From: Actinoalloteichus hoggarensis
GTDB lineage: Bacteria; Actinomycetota; Actinomycetes; Mycobacteriales; Pseudonocardiaceae
DNA: 64,000 bases
Direction: 5' to 3'
NCBI RefSeq assembly: GCF_002234535.1
Contig: NZ_CP022521.1
Location: 3,286,001-3,350,000 of the forward strand
Shown here piece after piece: positions 1 to 8,385 of this stretch. The notes under the pieces were generated by a model, which was not told the DNA's origin, made no database searches, and saw only the letters and a list, made by a program, of their open reading frames with translations. A program made the translations under genes and the position numbers. Position 1 is the first letter of the stretch, and each line of letters starts with the position of its first letter.

Positions 1-534
1 GAGGCGCTGACGCTGCGTCGGCGGTACGCGGCACACGTCTCGGACGTCTGGGACGCGTGCACCGACCCCGATCGGCTGGCGTGCTTCTTCCAGCGGCCCG
101 AGGGAGATCTTCGGGTGGGTGGTCGGTTCGCCTTCCCCGGCAGCGGCCACGGCGAGGTGCTGCGGTGTGCGCCGCCGTGGCTGCTCGTGGTCAGCTGGGT
201 CTACGGGGAGCCCGGCGGTGAGCGGGTGGAGCTGCGGCTGGCCCCGGACGAGGACGGCGGCACGCTGCTGGAACTGCGGCATTCGGCACCGGACGGCCTG
301 CTGGAGCGGGTTCCCGACGACCCGGAGTCCGGTGCCCGGGGCATCGGGACCGAGTGGGAGCTGAGCCTGATCGCCCTGGCGGCGTGTCTGGACGGAGACG
401 CCGAAGCGGACTCGACGGGCGTGACGTCGGTGTTCGCGACCGCGGGGCTGGCAGGCCGCGTCAGCCGTGCCTGGTCGGCGACCTTGGCCGCCGCAGGCGT
501 CGACGCGACGGGGGCCGACGACGCGGGCCGCTGA
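1..534 (+). CDS. SRPBCC (AHSA1-like) domain protein, 5' partial
   Basis: The reading frame is open from the first base, so the true start lies upstream of the window; 177 residues are visible. The text LTLRRRYAAHVSDVWDACTD followed by an RPEGDLRVGGRF stretch is the typical opening of AHSA1/SRPBCC proteins, which form a helix-grip fold with a hydrophobic cavity. A later LLELRHSAP strand and a final helical segment also fit. In actinomycetes such genes often sit beside an ArsR regulator, which would be outside the window here. Ligand and role cannot be told from sequence. Confidence 0.75.
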   Translation, partial: EALTLRRRYAAHVSDVWDACTDPDRLACFFQRPEGDLRVGGRFAFPGSGHGEVLRCAPPWLLVVSWVYGEPGGERVELRLAPDEDGGTLLELRHSAPDGLLERVPDDPESGARGIGTEWELSLIALAACLDGDAEADSTGVTSVFATAGLAGRVSRAWSATLAAAGVDATGADDAGR

Positions 535-912
535 TCGCCGCGGCAGTCCTGCCGAGGTCGGCTCCCGGCGACGGCCGCCGACGAGGTCGGTTCGCCGGGA
601 CGGGTTCGCGGTGCCGGATGCTCGTTCGCCGCCGCCCCGCGCGGCCGTGATCGGCGCGACGGCCGCCGAGTCGGCCTCGATGGCGATCAGCCGGCCGTGG
701 TGTCCGTCAGCCGCTCATCGGTCTCCACGGTCGGCCGGGAGCACGGCGCCAGGAGTCGCGGAGCACGGCGCCCGACCGGGCCTGTTCGCGCGGAGCTCGC
801 GGCCGCATGGCATGCGGCGGCGAGATCGGCCGGTGCCGCCGCCGATCGAAGGACGGCCGTCCGCCCGGCGGCACGGGACCTCGGAGGCAGTCGGATCTCC
901 TACCATGACCCG

Positions 913-1674
913 GTGAATCGCCATGTGGAGTTCGTCGGCCTGCACAACTTCCGTGACCTGGGCGGCTATCGGACCGCGGACGGCCACCGGGTGCGGTGGG
1001 GCAGGCTGTTCCGGGCCGACGCGGTGTCGAGTCTGCGCGCCGAGGAGTGGCCGCGGTTTCGTGAGCTGGGGATCGGCACGGTGATCGACCTGCGGTATCC
1101 CTACGAGATCGAGGCCAACGGCCGGGTGCCGCAGTATGACGGGCTGGTGTATCACAACCTGAGTGTCGAGCACCGCCCCTATGAGCAGGCGGCGTTGGAT
1201 CCCGCGATCGAACCGGCCCGATACTTCGCCGACCGCTATGCCGAACTGCTCGCCGACGGGACGGCGGAGCTGCGCCGCGCGCTGGAGGTCATCGCCTTCG
1301 AAGCCGACGCCCCGGTGCTGTTCCACTGCCGGACGGGCAAGGATCGGACCGGTGTCCTGGCGGCGTTGCTGCTGGCGTTGCTGGGGGTGTCCGAGGAGGA
1401 CATCGTCGACGACTACGCCCTGACGGAACTCGCGACGCAGCGGTTCGTCGCCGACTGGAAGGCCGACCCGCGCAAGCCGCCGTTGCGGTGGCCCGGCTAC
1501 GGGCGAGCGCCGAGGGAGGCGATGCGGCTGATGCTGACCGAGCTCGCCGCCGCCCATGGCTCGGCGGCCGAGTACGTGCGCGGGACGGGGCTGGACGACG
1601 CGGCGGTGGCCGCGGCCCTGCGCGACCGGTTCCTCGAACCGGAGCCGATCGCCCCGGATCGGCGATCGGCCTGA
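913..1674 (+). CDS. tyrosine-protein phosphatase (DSP/PTP superfamily)
   Basis: A 253-residue protein with the cysteine-phosphatase P-loop HCRTGKDRTG at residues 138-147 (catalytic Cys139, Arg145). The N-terminal NFRDLGGYRTADG motif is typical of the bacterial Y_phosphatase3 group (MptpB/LipA-like), which removes phosphate from phosphotyrosine or phosphoinositides. The GTG at 913 was chosen because the family starts a few residues before the NFRDLGG motif. The frame is open further upstream, but that part is arginine-rich and unlike the family. A GGAGG lies about 25 bases before the start, so initiation is not strongly supported. It stands alone, with no operon partner. Confidence 0.85.
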   Translation: MNRHVEFVGLHNFRDLGGYRTADGHRVRWGRLFRADAVSSLRAEEWPRFRELGIGTVIDLRYPYEIEANGRVPQYDGLVYHNLSVEHRPYEQAALDPAIEPARYFADRYAELLADGTAELRRALEVIAFEADAPVLFHCRTGKDRTGVLAALLLALLGVSEEDIVDDYALTELATQRFVADWKADPRKPPLRWPGYGRAPREAMRLMLTELAAAHGSAAEYVRGTGLDDAAVAAALRDRFLEPEPIAPDRRSA

Positions 1675-2054
1675 TCGCCGCCGATCTCCGGTTCCAAGCC
1701 GAGGCGGGTCGGCCGGGTGCCGCAGGAGGACATGGCGCCGATCGGGGTGACCGTCCGCGGCCCGCGCGACGGTTCGCGCCGCACGTCCTCTCCCGTGGCG
1801 GCCGTCTCGTCACCGCGACGGCGTCGGCCGCGGCGTCGGGAGACCACGAGGCCGTGAGCGGGGCCGGCGGGTCATCGGCGGGCCGGGTGGGGTGAGCAGT
1901 CGGGACGCGGCCGCGTCGGGAGGGGCGGGTAGGGGCGAGTGATCGGGGTCCCCGGCGTCCCGGCCGTCTCACACCGCGTCGTGAGGCTCGACAGGTCGGC
2001 GCGTGCCGTGGAGGTGGCCGCGCGCGGCCACCGTCTGGTCGGTCGGTGGGTGTG
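1675..2054. other. intergenic, convergent, no gene seen
   Basis: This lies between the 3' ends of the phosphatase and the kinase. It is GC-rich, with no recognisable gene, RNA or strong hairpin plus T-tract. Confidence 0.5.
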
Positions 2055-3014
2055 TCAGGCGGGGTGGAGGCGGCGCAGGACGGCGCGGGCGATGAGGGTC
2101 TGTTCGGGGTGGATCGCGGTCTCGCCGTCCTCGATGTCCCACAGTGCGTTCTGCAGGACGCGGCCGAGGGTCCAGTGGGCGGCCCGGTCGCGGTCCAGGT
2201 CCATGATCTCGGTCATCAGGTCGAAGCGGCGCAGCACGGCGCGGGGTGCGTCGCCGGTGGCCACGATGTCGGGCCATCGGTTGTCGAGCGCGGGCAGCAC
2301 CTCGAAGCCGGGGTCGCCCGCCAGCGGTTTGGGGTCGATGGCGATCCAGGGTTCCCGGTCGCTGCCGGGTGGTGCGGCCAGCACGTTCTCGTAGTGCAGG
2401 TCCCAGTGCAGCAGGCGGTCGCCGGGTTCGCCGATGACCTCGGCCACCGCCGCCGCGCAGGTGCGCAGCAGGGTCTGGTCGGCGGGGTCGGTCAGGTGCC
2501 GTTCGGCGACGGGGACGTCGGCGAGCATCGCGGCGGCGATGTCGGCGAGCCTGCGCAGGCCGGCCGGGGCGGTGACGGCGGTGAGTCGGGCATCGAGTTC
2601 GGCGAGGACGCGCAGCGCGGTCAGGTCATCGGGGATCTCGGTGAGGCAGCGGTCGCCGTCCAGGCGTTCCAGCAGCAGGGTGCCGGTGGCGGGGTCGTCC
2701 TGGAGGAGTCGGACGATGCCGTCGCCTCGCCAGTGCCGCAGTCCGACGGGTTCGGCGCTGTTCTCCTCGTCGACCGGCTGGAACTTCACCGCGGCCGGTG
2801 TCCCGTCGGCACGCAGGACGGGGATCACCAGGGCGACGACGCCGTGGCGGCCGCGCCCGTCCGGTCGTAGTTCCCAGCGGTCGAGCATCTCCTCGACGAG
2901 GGCGGGCAGAGCGGCGATCCAGGCGCGGCCCGCGTCGCCGCCGTGGCGGGCGTGGGAGGCGGCCAGGGCGGCGGGAACCTCGACACGACGAGCTGCTGCG
3001 GGCATCGACGGCAC
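2055..3014 (-). CDS. aminoglycoside/hydroxyurea phosphotransferase family (APH(6)-like)
   Basis: A 319-residue kinase-fold protein. The catalytic loop is HWDLHYEN at 203-210 (Asp205) and the metal-binding segment is IDPKPLAGD at 226-234 (Asp227). AVKF (Lys77) is the likely nucleotide-binding lysine. This is the signature of the streptomycin 6-kinase/hydroxyurea phosphotransferase family (APH_6_hur), cytosolic enzymes that inactivate an antibiotic by ATP-dependent phosphorylation. The actual substrate is unknown. No streptomycin-type biosynthetic gene is nearby, so it may be a resistance gene of the environmental pool. Confidence 0.85.
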   Translation of the reverse strand: MPSMPAAARRVEVPAALAASHARHGGDAGRAWIAALPALVEEMLDRWELRPDGRGRHGVVALVIPVLRADGTPAAVKFQPVDEENSAEPVGLRHWRGDGIVRLLQDDPATGTLLLERLDGDRCLTEIPDDLTALRVLAELDARLTAVTAPAGLRRLADIAAAMLADVPVAERHLTDPADQTLLRTCAAAVAEVIGEPGDRLLHWDLHYENVLAAPPGSDREPWIAIDPKPLAGDPGFEVLPALDNRWPDIVATGDAPRAVLRRFDLMTEIMDLDRDRAAHWTLGRVLQNALWDIEDGETAIHPEQTLIARAVLRRLHPA

Positions 3015-3538
3015 CTTCTGTCCGGGTCGGCTGGGGACGCACTCTAGCGAGGTCGGCCGGCGGGCGACGATCGATTTCCCGGGCAGCGTCGCGGGGGGCG
3101 AGTCATGCGGGTCAGGCGTCCGTGCTGCGCCCGCGGCGGCGTCGCCGGGGCGTGCGTGGCAGCCACGACGGCGGTCCGGCGTGCCCGGTCGGGATGCCGC
3201 CCGAATACGCCGGGAAGGGGCCGCTCGGGTGCGCTGCCGCGGGTCGACACCCGCGCGTGGCCGTGCCTCGTCGCGGCGTGGGCCTCCTCAGCCCGGGCGA
3301 AACGGTGATTCGGGACCGTGTCGAGAACGCCCATGTCACCGGGCCGTTCGCACCGGCTGCACGGGTCTCGGCACGAGATCCTCTTCAGGGCTCGTTCGCG
3401 CGTGCTCACCGGCGAGACCGTGCGGCCGGGCCGGCGCTTCGCGGTCAGGACGGCTTCGTCTCCCAGAACTGGTTGCCTGCCGCCTTTGTATGATGATACG
3501 ACTCATATGGCGAGGGGCGCCGCCGGAGGGAGATCGTC
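3015..3538. other. intergenic between divergent kinase and FAH gene
   Basis: No gene is recognisable. The last 50 bases are AT-richer and hold a consensus-like -10 (TATGAT, 3489-3494), which probably drives the FAH gene. An imperfect dyad TATGA...TCATA spans 3489-3507 and could be a GntR-type operator. Confidence 0.4.
3489..3507 (+). promoter_or_regulatory. -10 element and possible GntR operator before FAH gene
   Basis: TATGAT at 3489 matches the -10 consensus; no good -35 is visible. The inverted half-sites TATGA and TCATA, nine bases apart, overlap it. The nearby FadR-type regulator (5057-5779) is the natural candidate to bind here. That link is inference. Confidence 0.35.
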
Positions 3539-4729
3539 GTGGATCTACGAGCTCAGGCGGAGCGGCTCCTGCCCGAGGACGCCGACCGGGCTCTCCTGGT
3601 GGCGCGGGTGTTCGATCCCGCGGTGGGCGGCCCGTGCGTCGCGGCGGTCCGGGACGGCCGTGCCGTCGACCTGACGCCCGTCGCGCCGACCGTGTCCGAC
3701 CTGCTGGAACGGTCCGACGTCCACGCTGTCGTCGGCGAGCACGAGGGGCCCGGCTGGGACCTGGGAGACCTGATCGACGCGACCCTGCGGCGCGACCGCT
3801 CGGCTGCCCGCCTCCTCGCGCCGGTCGATCTGCAGGTCCTCAAGGCGGCCGGGGTCACGTTCGTGCGCAGCATGGTCGAGCGCGTGATCGAGGAACGGGC
3901 GAAGGGCGACGCCGGGAGAGCCGAGGACGTCCGCGTGCGCATCGGGGATGCCGTGCGCGGGCGGATCTCCCAGCTGCGGCCCGGCTCCCCGGAGGCCGCT
4001 GCCGTCAAGGAGGTGCTGGTCGCGGAGGGTCTGTGGTCGCAGTACCTCGAGGTCGGCATCGGCCCGGACCCGGAGATCTTCACGAAGGCACCCGTGCTGT
4101 CGGCGGTCGGGACCGGCGACCAGATCGGCGTTCTGGCCCGTTCCGAGTGGAACAATCCCGAGCCCGAGCTGGTACTGGCCGTCACGTCCACCGGCCGGCC
4201 GGTCGCCGCGACGCTCGGCAACGACGTCAATCTGCGGGACTTCGAGGGACGCAGCGCGTTGCTGCTGACCGAGGCGAAGGACAACAACGCCTCCTGCGCG
4301 ATCGGCCCGTTCCTGCGGCTGTTCGACGACGAGTTCGGCCTGGACGACGCGCGTGCGGTCGAGATCACCCTCGAGGTGACCGGCGAGGACGGCTTCACCC
4401 TGCGCGGGATCAACCCGGTGTCCGAGATCAGTCGGGACCCGGTCGAGCTGATCGCCCACGCGCACGGGCCACACCACAGCTATCCCGACGGGTTCGTGCT
4501 GTTCACCGGCACCATGTTCGCGCCGACCGAGGACCGCGGGCGGCCCGGTGCAGGCTTCACCCATCGGGACGGTGACGTGGTCTCGATCTCCTCGCCTCGG
4601 CTCGGAACGCTGGTGAACGAGGTCACCTCCGCCGAGCAGGCCCCCGACTGGACGTTCGGCATCCGTTCGCTCATGGCCAACCTCGCCGAACGCGGGCTGC
4701 TCGGCTCCGCCACGATGGTGACCGGATGA
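3539..4729 (+). CDS. fumarylacetoacetate hydrolase (FAH) family protein
   Basis: A 396-residue protein with a C-terminal FAH-type catalytic domain. Acidic metal ligands sit in the EFGLDDARAVEITLEVTGEDGF region, and DGFVLFTGTMFAPTEDRG and the end match FAH-fold enzymes that act on sugar acids, such as 2-keto-3-deoxy-arabinonate dehydratase relatives. FAH enzymes cleave or dehydrate 2-keto acids with a divalent metal. The GTG start is preceded by GGAGGGAG. Its stop overlaps a broken 2-hydroxyacid dehydrogenase (4 bases) and a FadR-type regulator follows, so this looks like a sugar-acid catabolic locus. Exact substrate unknown. Confidence 0.8.
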   Translation: MDLRAQAERLLPEDADRALLVARVFDPAVGGPCVAAVRDGRAVDLTPVAPTVSDLLERSDVHAVVGEHEGPGWDLGDLIDATLRRDRSAARLLAPVDLQVLKAAGVTFVRSMVERVIEERAKGDAGRAEDVRVRIGDAVRGRISQLRPGSPEAAAVKEVLVAEGLWSQYLEVGIGPDPEIFTKAPVLSAVGTGDQIGVLARSEWNNPEPELVLAVTSTGRPVAATLGNDVNLRDFEGRSALLLTEAKDNNASCAIGPFLRLFDDEFGLDDARAVEITLEVTGEDGFTLRGINPVSEISRDPVELIAHAHGPHHSYPDGFVLFTGTMFAPTEDRGRPGAGFTHRDGDVVSISSPRLGTLVNEVTSAEQAPDWTFGIRSLMANLAERGLLGSATMVTG

Positions 4730-5001
4730 CGAAGGTCGTCGTCACCGACCACGCGTTCCTCGACGTCACGGACGAGACCCGCGGTCGCGACGCGGTTCGG
4801 GTCGAGTTCAGCGTCCGCTCCTGCCGGACCGAGCCGGAGACGGTGCTCGCGCCGCGGGCGACCGTGATCCGATACGGCATCGGGTACGACGACGTCGAGG
4901 CCGCCGGGGTCCGCGGGATCGCGGTGGCCACCGTGCCGGATCACGGCAGTGACGCGGCACGGTCGGGGTCGCCTGCCTGTCGTCGGCGGTCGAGGCCCTG
5001 A
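4726..5001 (+). pseudogene. D-2-hydroxyacid dehydrogenase, N-terminal remnant
   Basis: This ATG overlaps the FAH stop (ATGA), a normal operon junction. Residues MTKVVVTDHAF and then RATVIRYGIGYDDVEAAGVRGIAVATVPDHG match the start of the phosphoglycerate dehydrogenase-like substrate domain. About 40 residues are missing between the two pieces. After VPDHGSDAA the frame runs into unrelated arginine-rich text and stops. The Rossmann domain (GxGxxG) and the catalytic Arg/Glu/His are absent. An intact member has about 320 residues, so at most the first quarter survives. Confidence 0.75.
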
Positions 5002-5056
5002 ACAGCGGGCCGGTCCGACGGCCGCCGTCGTCGAGGAGCGACCCGCGGCGGGTGCC

Positions 5057-5779
5057 TCAGCGTCCGGTGTCCCGTACCACCAGCGAGTCCGCCGCGCCGG
5101 CCACCCGGTCCAGGTGCGCGCGCGTCGCCTGCCGGGCCGCGTCGGCGTCGCGGTCCCGCACCGCGGCCAGGATCGCCGCGTGCTCGTCGAGCGTGTCGGT
5201 CTGGCCGGCGAGATGGCCACGGGTGTCTCCGCAGGCCAGGCGCAGGCATTCGTTGACCGGATCCATCAACATCGCGACGAACGGGTTCCGCGACGCCCGG
5301 GAGATCAGCCGGTGGAAGCGCAGGTCGGCGTCCAGGCTGGTGTCGTAGTCGTGCGGACCCGCCCGGCTCGCGTCGATCGTGGCGCCCAGTTCGACGAGGT
5401 CGTCCTCGGTCCGGTTCCGCGCGGCGAGCGCCGCGACCTCCACCTCGATGAGCAGGCGGGCCTGCATCAGCTGTCCGAACGTCGCGGTGTTCATCCGCAG
5501 CATCAGCTCGTAATGCGACGTCACGACGGTGGCGTCCGGGACCGCGACCACCATGCCGCGGCCGGGCCGGATGTCCACGATTCCGCGCTGGTCCAGGATT
5601 CGGCCCGCCTCCCGGACGACGGTCCGGCTCACCTCGTGTCGCCGGGCCAGCTCGGCCTCCGTCGGCAGCCGGTCCCCCGGTCGCAGCCCTCGCGCGAACA
5701 GATCCTCGACGATCCGGTCGGCCACCACCGCCGACAGCCGGGGCGGGCGAGACCGCGGCACAGGGCTGATGGCCGGCAT
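5057..5779 (-). CDS. FadR/GntR-family transcriptional regulator
   Basis: About 240 residues. The N-terminal winged helix carries the GntR signature (LRPGDRLPTEAELARRHEVSRTVVREAGRILDQRGIV). The C-terminal all-helical FCD domain contains the Asp/His ligands DADLRFHRLI and HAAILAAVRDRD, where FCD members bind a metal and organic acids. The start was placed at the ATG at 5779 because GAGGGAG lies 8 bases before it; the ATG at 5785 is only 2 bases from that SD. It converges on the FAH operon. FadR-type repressors usually control such sugar-acid catabolic genes and themselves. Confidence 0.85.
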   Translation of the reverse strand: MPAISPVPRSRPPRLSAVVADRIVEDLFARGLRPGDRLPTEAELARRHEVSRTVVREAGRILDQRGIVDIRPGRGMVVAVPDATVVTSHYELMLRMNTATFGQLMQARLLIEVEVAALAARNRTEDDLVELGATIDASRAGPHDYDTSLDADLRFHRLISRASRNPFVAMLMDPVNECLRLACGDTRGHLAGQTDTLDEHAAILAAVRDRDADAARQATRAHLDRVAGAADSLVVRDTGR

Positions 5780-5867
5780 GGTCATGACTCCCTCGGAGTA
5801 GCTCCGTCCGATTATCAGACAGCCCGGCTGCGCAGGATCGGCAGGGACCTCGGCGGGTGATCGTCCG

Positions 5868-5880
5868 ATGATCGGATCAT
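5868..5880. promoter_or_regulatory. palindrome, likely GntR autoregulatory operator
   Basis: ATGATC-G-GATCAT is a perfect 6+6 inverted repeat upstream of the FadR-type regulator. A related half-site (TGATAATCGGA read on the minus strand) lies nearer the start, around 5808-5818. Assignment to this regulator is inference from position. Confidence 0.5.
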
Positions 5881-6392
5881 AGTCCCGGTCATTCTCGGCG
5901 GCCGTTCTCACCGTGCCGACCCGGTCGATCCCACCGCACCCGTGTGGGCCGCGTCGGAGGGACCGCGCTGTCGGACGTCTCCGACCGTCGACTGGACGAG
6001 TCGACGTCCGAACGTCCCCGCCCGGCCGTCGCGGCGCGCGCCGCCGTGGCGGGCGTGCCGATCCTCATGGTCGCGCCCACGCCGTCCACCGATCGCAGTC
6101 GACTTCCGGGCGCCGACGGCGTTCCTCTGGACGGCTGCTCGGCGTCTCCCGGGCGGGTTCGGCCGGTCGGTCGGCGACCCCGACGATCGTCTCGCCCGGA
6201 TTCTCGGCGTGATCGCGTCACTGTTTCGCGACCTCGGGTCGGACACGGCGCACGGGGAACCGCCAACCGTGCCGTCCCGGCCGGGTGCCCTCGTCCGCAT
6301 CGGCCTGGCAGGGACGACGAGGCCGACGTCCCGGTCGGGCGGTTCGTCGAGCACTGCCGCATCGCCCCGGACTCCGACGAGACTTCCCCGTA

Positions 6393-6434
6393 CATCGTAC
6401 GGTACGATGACCCCAGCAATCCGTACACTGTACG
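6393..6434. promoter_or_regulatory. two palindromic operators upstream of the ABC exporter
   Basis: The first is CATCGTAC-G-GTACGATG (6393-6409), a perfect 8+8 dyad. The second is CGTACA-C-TGTACG (6422-6434), a perfect 6+6 dyad. Both share a GTAC core. TACACT within the second resembles a -10, so a bound repressor would block transcription of 6450 onward. The form is typical of TetR-family operators at drug-efflux genes, but no TetR gene lies next to it. Confidence 0.6.
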
Positions 6435-6449
6435 AAGTAGAGGTCTCGT

Positions 6450-7454
6450 GTGAGCAGTCACCCACCCGCCCTCGACGTGCACCAGCTGCACCGGCGATAC
6501 CGCGACGTCGACGTCCTCACCGGGCTCGACCTGACCGTCCCCGCAGGCCGCGTCTGCGCGCTCCTCGGCCCCAACGGCGCGGGCAAGACCACCACCGTCC
6601 GCATCCTCGCGACCCTGCTGCGCGCCCACGGCGGCCGAGCCGCCGTCGACGGCGTCGACGTCGCCGCCGACCCCGCGGGCGTCCGACGCCGCATCGGCCT
6701 GGTCGGCCAGCACACCGCCGTCGACGATGCCCTCACCGCACGCCAGAACCTCCGGCTCTTCGGCGGACTGCACCACCTCGACGCCCCCGCGGCCCGCCGC
6801 CGAGCCGACGACCTGCTCGACCGCTTCGGCCTCGCCCACGTCGCCGACCGCCGGGTCGCCCGCTACTCCGGCGGGATGCGCCGCCGACTCGACCTCGCCG
6901 TCGGACTGATCCAGACACCGGCCGTGCTGTTCCTCGATGAACCCACCACCGGCCTGGACCCGCGCAGCCGCGAAGAGCTCTGGCAGGAGGTGCGGGGCCT
7001 TGCCGCCGAGGGGACCACGATCCTGCTCACCACCCAGTACCTGGACGAGGCCGACCGGCTGGCCGACCAGATCACCGTCCTGGACCACGGCCGCGCCGTC
7101 GCCGCGGGCACCCCCGAGGAGCTGAAGGCCTCCCTGGGCGTCGACCGACTCGACGTCGTCGTCGGCCACCCGACCGACCTGTCCCGCGCCGCCGAGATCC
7201 TCGGCCGCGTCACCGACAGCCCCGTCACCGTCGACGCCGACTCCCGCCGCGCCACCGCCCGCACCCCGGCCACGGCCGCCGCCACCATCGCCGTCCTACG
7301 TGCCCTGGACGCCGAGAACCTGACCGTCCACGACGTCGCCCGCCGCCGCGCCACCCTGGACGAGGTGTTCCTCAGCCTCACCGGCCGCCCCGCTCGACCA
7401 CACGACACCGACGCCGACACCGTTCGCCGCGTCGGGGAGGACACCGCCGCATGA
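6450..7454 (+). CDS. DrrA-family ABC transporter ATP-binding protein
   Basis: A 334-residue ATPase. Walker A is GPNGAGKTT (40-48), the Q-loop Gln is at about 87, the signature YSGGMRR is at 139-145, and Walker B plus D-loop is VLFLDEPTTGLD (159-170). The H-loop is TTQYLDEAD with Gln in place of His, as in DrrA (daunorubicin resistance) proteins. The C-terminal 100 residues carry the DrrA-specific extension. It energises the permease encoded next (ATGA overlap at 7451-7454) and probably exports a hydrophobic compound. Start GTG with GAGG about 6 bases upstream. Confidence 0.92.
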   Translation: MSSHPPALDVHQLHRRYRDVDVLTGLDLTVPAGRVCALLGPNGAGKTTTVRILATLLRAHGGRAAVDGVDVAADPAGVRRRIGLVGQHTAVDDALTARQNLRLFGGLHHLDAPAARRRADDLLDRFGLAHVADRRVARYSGGMRRRLDLAVGLIQTPAVLFLDEPTTGLDPRSREELWQEVRGLAAEGTTILLTTQYLDEADRLADQITVLDHGRAVAAGTPEELKASLGVDRLDVVVGHPTDLSRAAEILGRVTDSPVTVDADSRRATARTPATAAATIAVLRALDAENLTVHDVARRRATLDEVFLSLTGRPARPHDTDADTVRRVGEDTAA

Positions 7455-8293
7455 CCACCCCCCACACCGTCGACCACCGGATCGCACCCGCCGCCGGACC
7501 GGTGAGTCGGCTCCGCCACGCCGTCACCGACATCGCCGCCGTCACCCGCCGTGACCTGCTGCACTGGGCGGCAGACCCCACGCCCGTCATCGTCAACCTG
7601 CTGTTCCCGATCATGCTCGTGTTGATGTTCGGCTATCTCTTCGGCGGCGCGATGACCGTGCCCGGCGGCGGGGACTACCGCGAATTCCTCCTGCCGGGCA
7701 TGTTCGCCATGACGATGCTCTTCGGCCTGGAGTCCACGGTGCTGGCCGTCACCACCGACGCCGCCCGCGGCGTCACCGACCGGTTCCGCTCCCTGCCGAT
7801 CGCAGGATCCGCGGTCCTCGGGGGGCGCGCCGTCGCCGACCTGATCGACTCGACGGCCCGACTCGCCGTGGTCATGCTCTGCGGCCTGGCCGTCGGCTGG
7901 CGATGGCACGGCGGCCTCGCCGCGGCCGCCGCGGCGGTGGCTCTGCTCCTGCTGCTGCGCCTGGCCTTCATCTGGGTCGGCGTGTATCTGGGACTGCTGC
8001 TGCGCACCCCCGCCTCGGCCGCCGCGGTGCAGATCCTCGTGTGGCCCGCCGGATTCCTCTCCAACGCCTTCGTCGCCCCCGAGACCATGCCCGCCCCGCT
8101 GGCCGCGGCCGCCGAATGGAACCCGATGTCGGCCACCGTCACCGCCGCGCGCGCCCTGTTCGACAATCCGGGATGGGAGGGCCAGTCCTTCGCGGCGCAG
8201 CATGCCGTGACCATGGCCGTCGCCTGGCCGCTGCTGCTGTCGGCGGTGTTCATCCCCCTGGCGCTGCGCCGCTACCGCCGGCTGAGCCGATGA
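7451..8293 (+). CDS. DrrB-family ABC-2 transporter permease
   Basis: A 280-residue membrane protein of the ABC-2 type with about six membrane segments, for example PVIVNLLFPIMLVLMFGYLF and the LLLRLAFIWVGVYLGLLL helix. The conserved FLSNAFVAPETMP loop is characteristic of DrrB/NodJ-like exporters. It overlaps the ATPase gene by four bases and would form the DrrA2B2 exporter with it. Its own stop overlaps an ATG of the downstream helicase frame, so all four genes 6450-12569 look like one transcript. Confidence 0.92.
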   Translation: MTTPHTVDHRIAPAAGPVSRLRHAVTDIAAVTRRDLLHWAADPTPVIVNLLFPIMLVLMFGYLFGGAMTVPGGGDYREFLLPGMFAMTMLFGLESTVLAVTTDAARGVTDRFRSLPIAGSAVLGGRAVADLIDSTARLAVVMLCGLAVGWRWHGGLAAAAAAVALLLLLRLAFIWVGVYLGLLLRTPASAAAVQILVWPAGFLSNAFVAPETMPAPLAAAAEWNPMSATVTAARALFDNPGWEGQSFAAQHAVTMAVAWPLLLSAVFIPLALRRYRRLSR

Positions 8294-8385
8294 ACACCGC
8301 CGCCTCGGCCCCTCCGACGCTCCCGGCGCCCGCCCGCCGCACGACGTCCCACCCCGCCGCCCGTCCCCGTCAGGAGCGTGATCCC

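Larger units (their letters stand above)
5786..6449. other. intergenic between GntR regulator and ABC exporter
   Basis: No protein gene is supported. The stretch holds the regulator's own promoter/operator on the left and two palindromic operators of the exporter on the right (listed separately). The 500 bases between show no recognisable feature. Confidence 0.5.

Noticed and set aside
2046-4575. Plus-strand frames opposite the APH-like kinase (up to 713 codons)
   Set aside because: The kinase motifs HWDLHYEN and IDPKP are on the minus strand, and the long plus frame merges noise with an out-of-frame part of the FAH gene.
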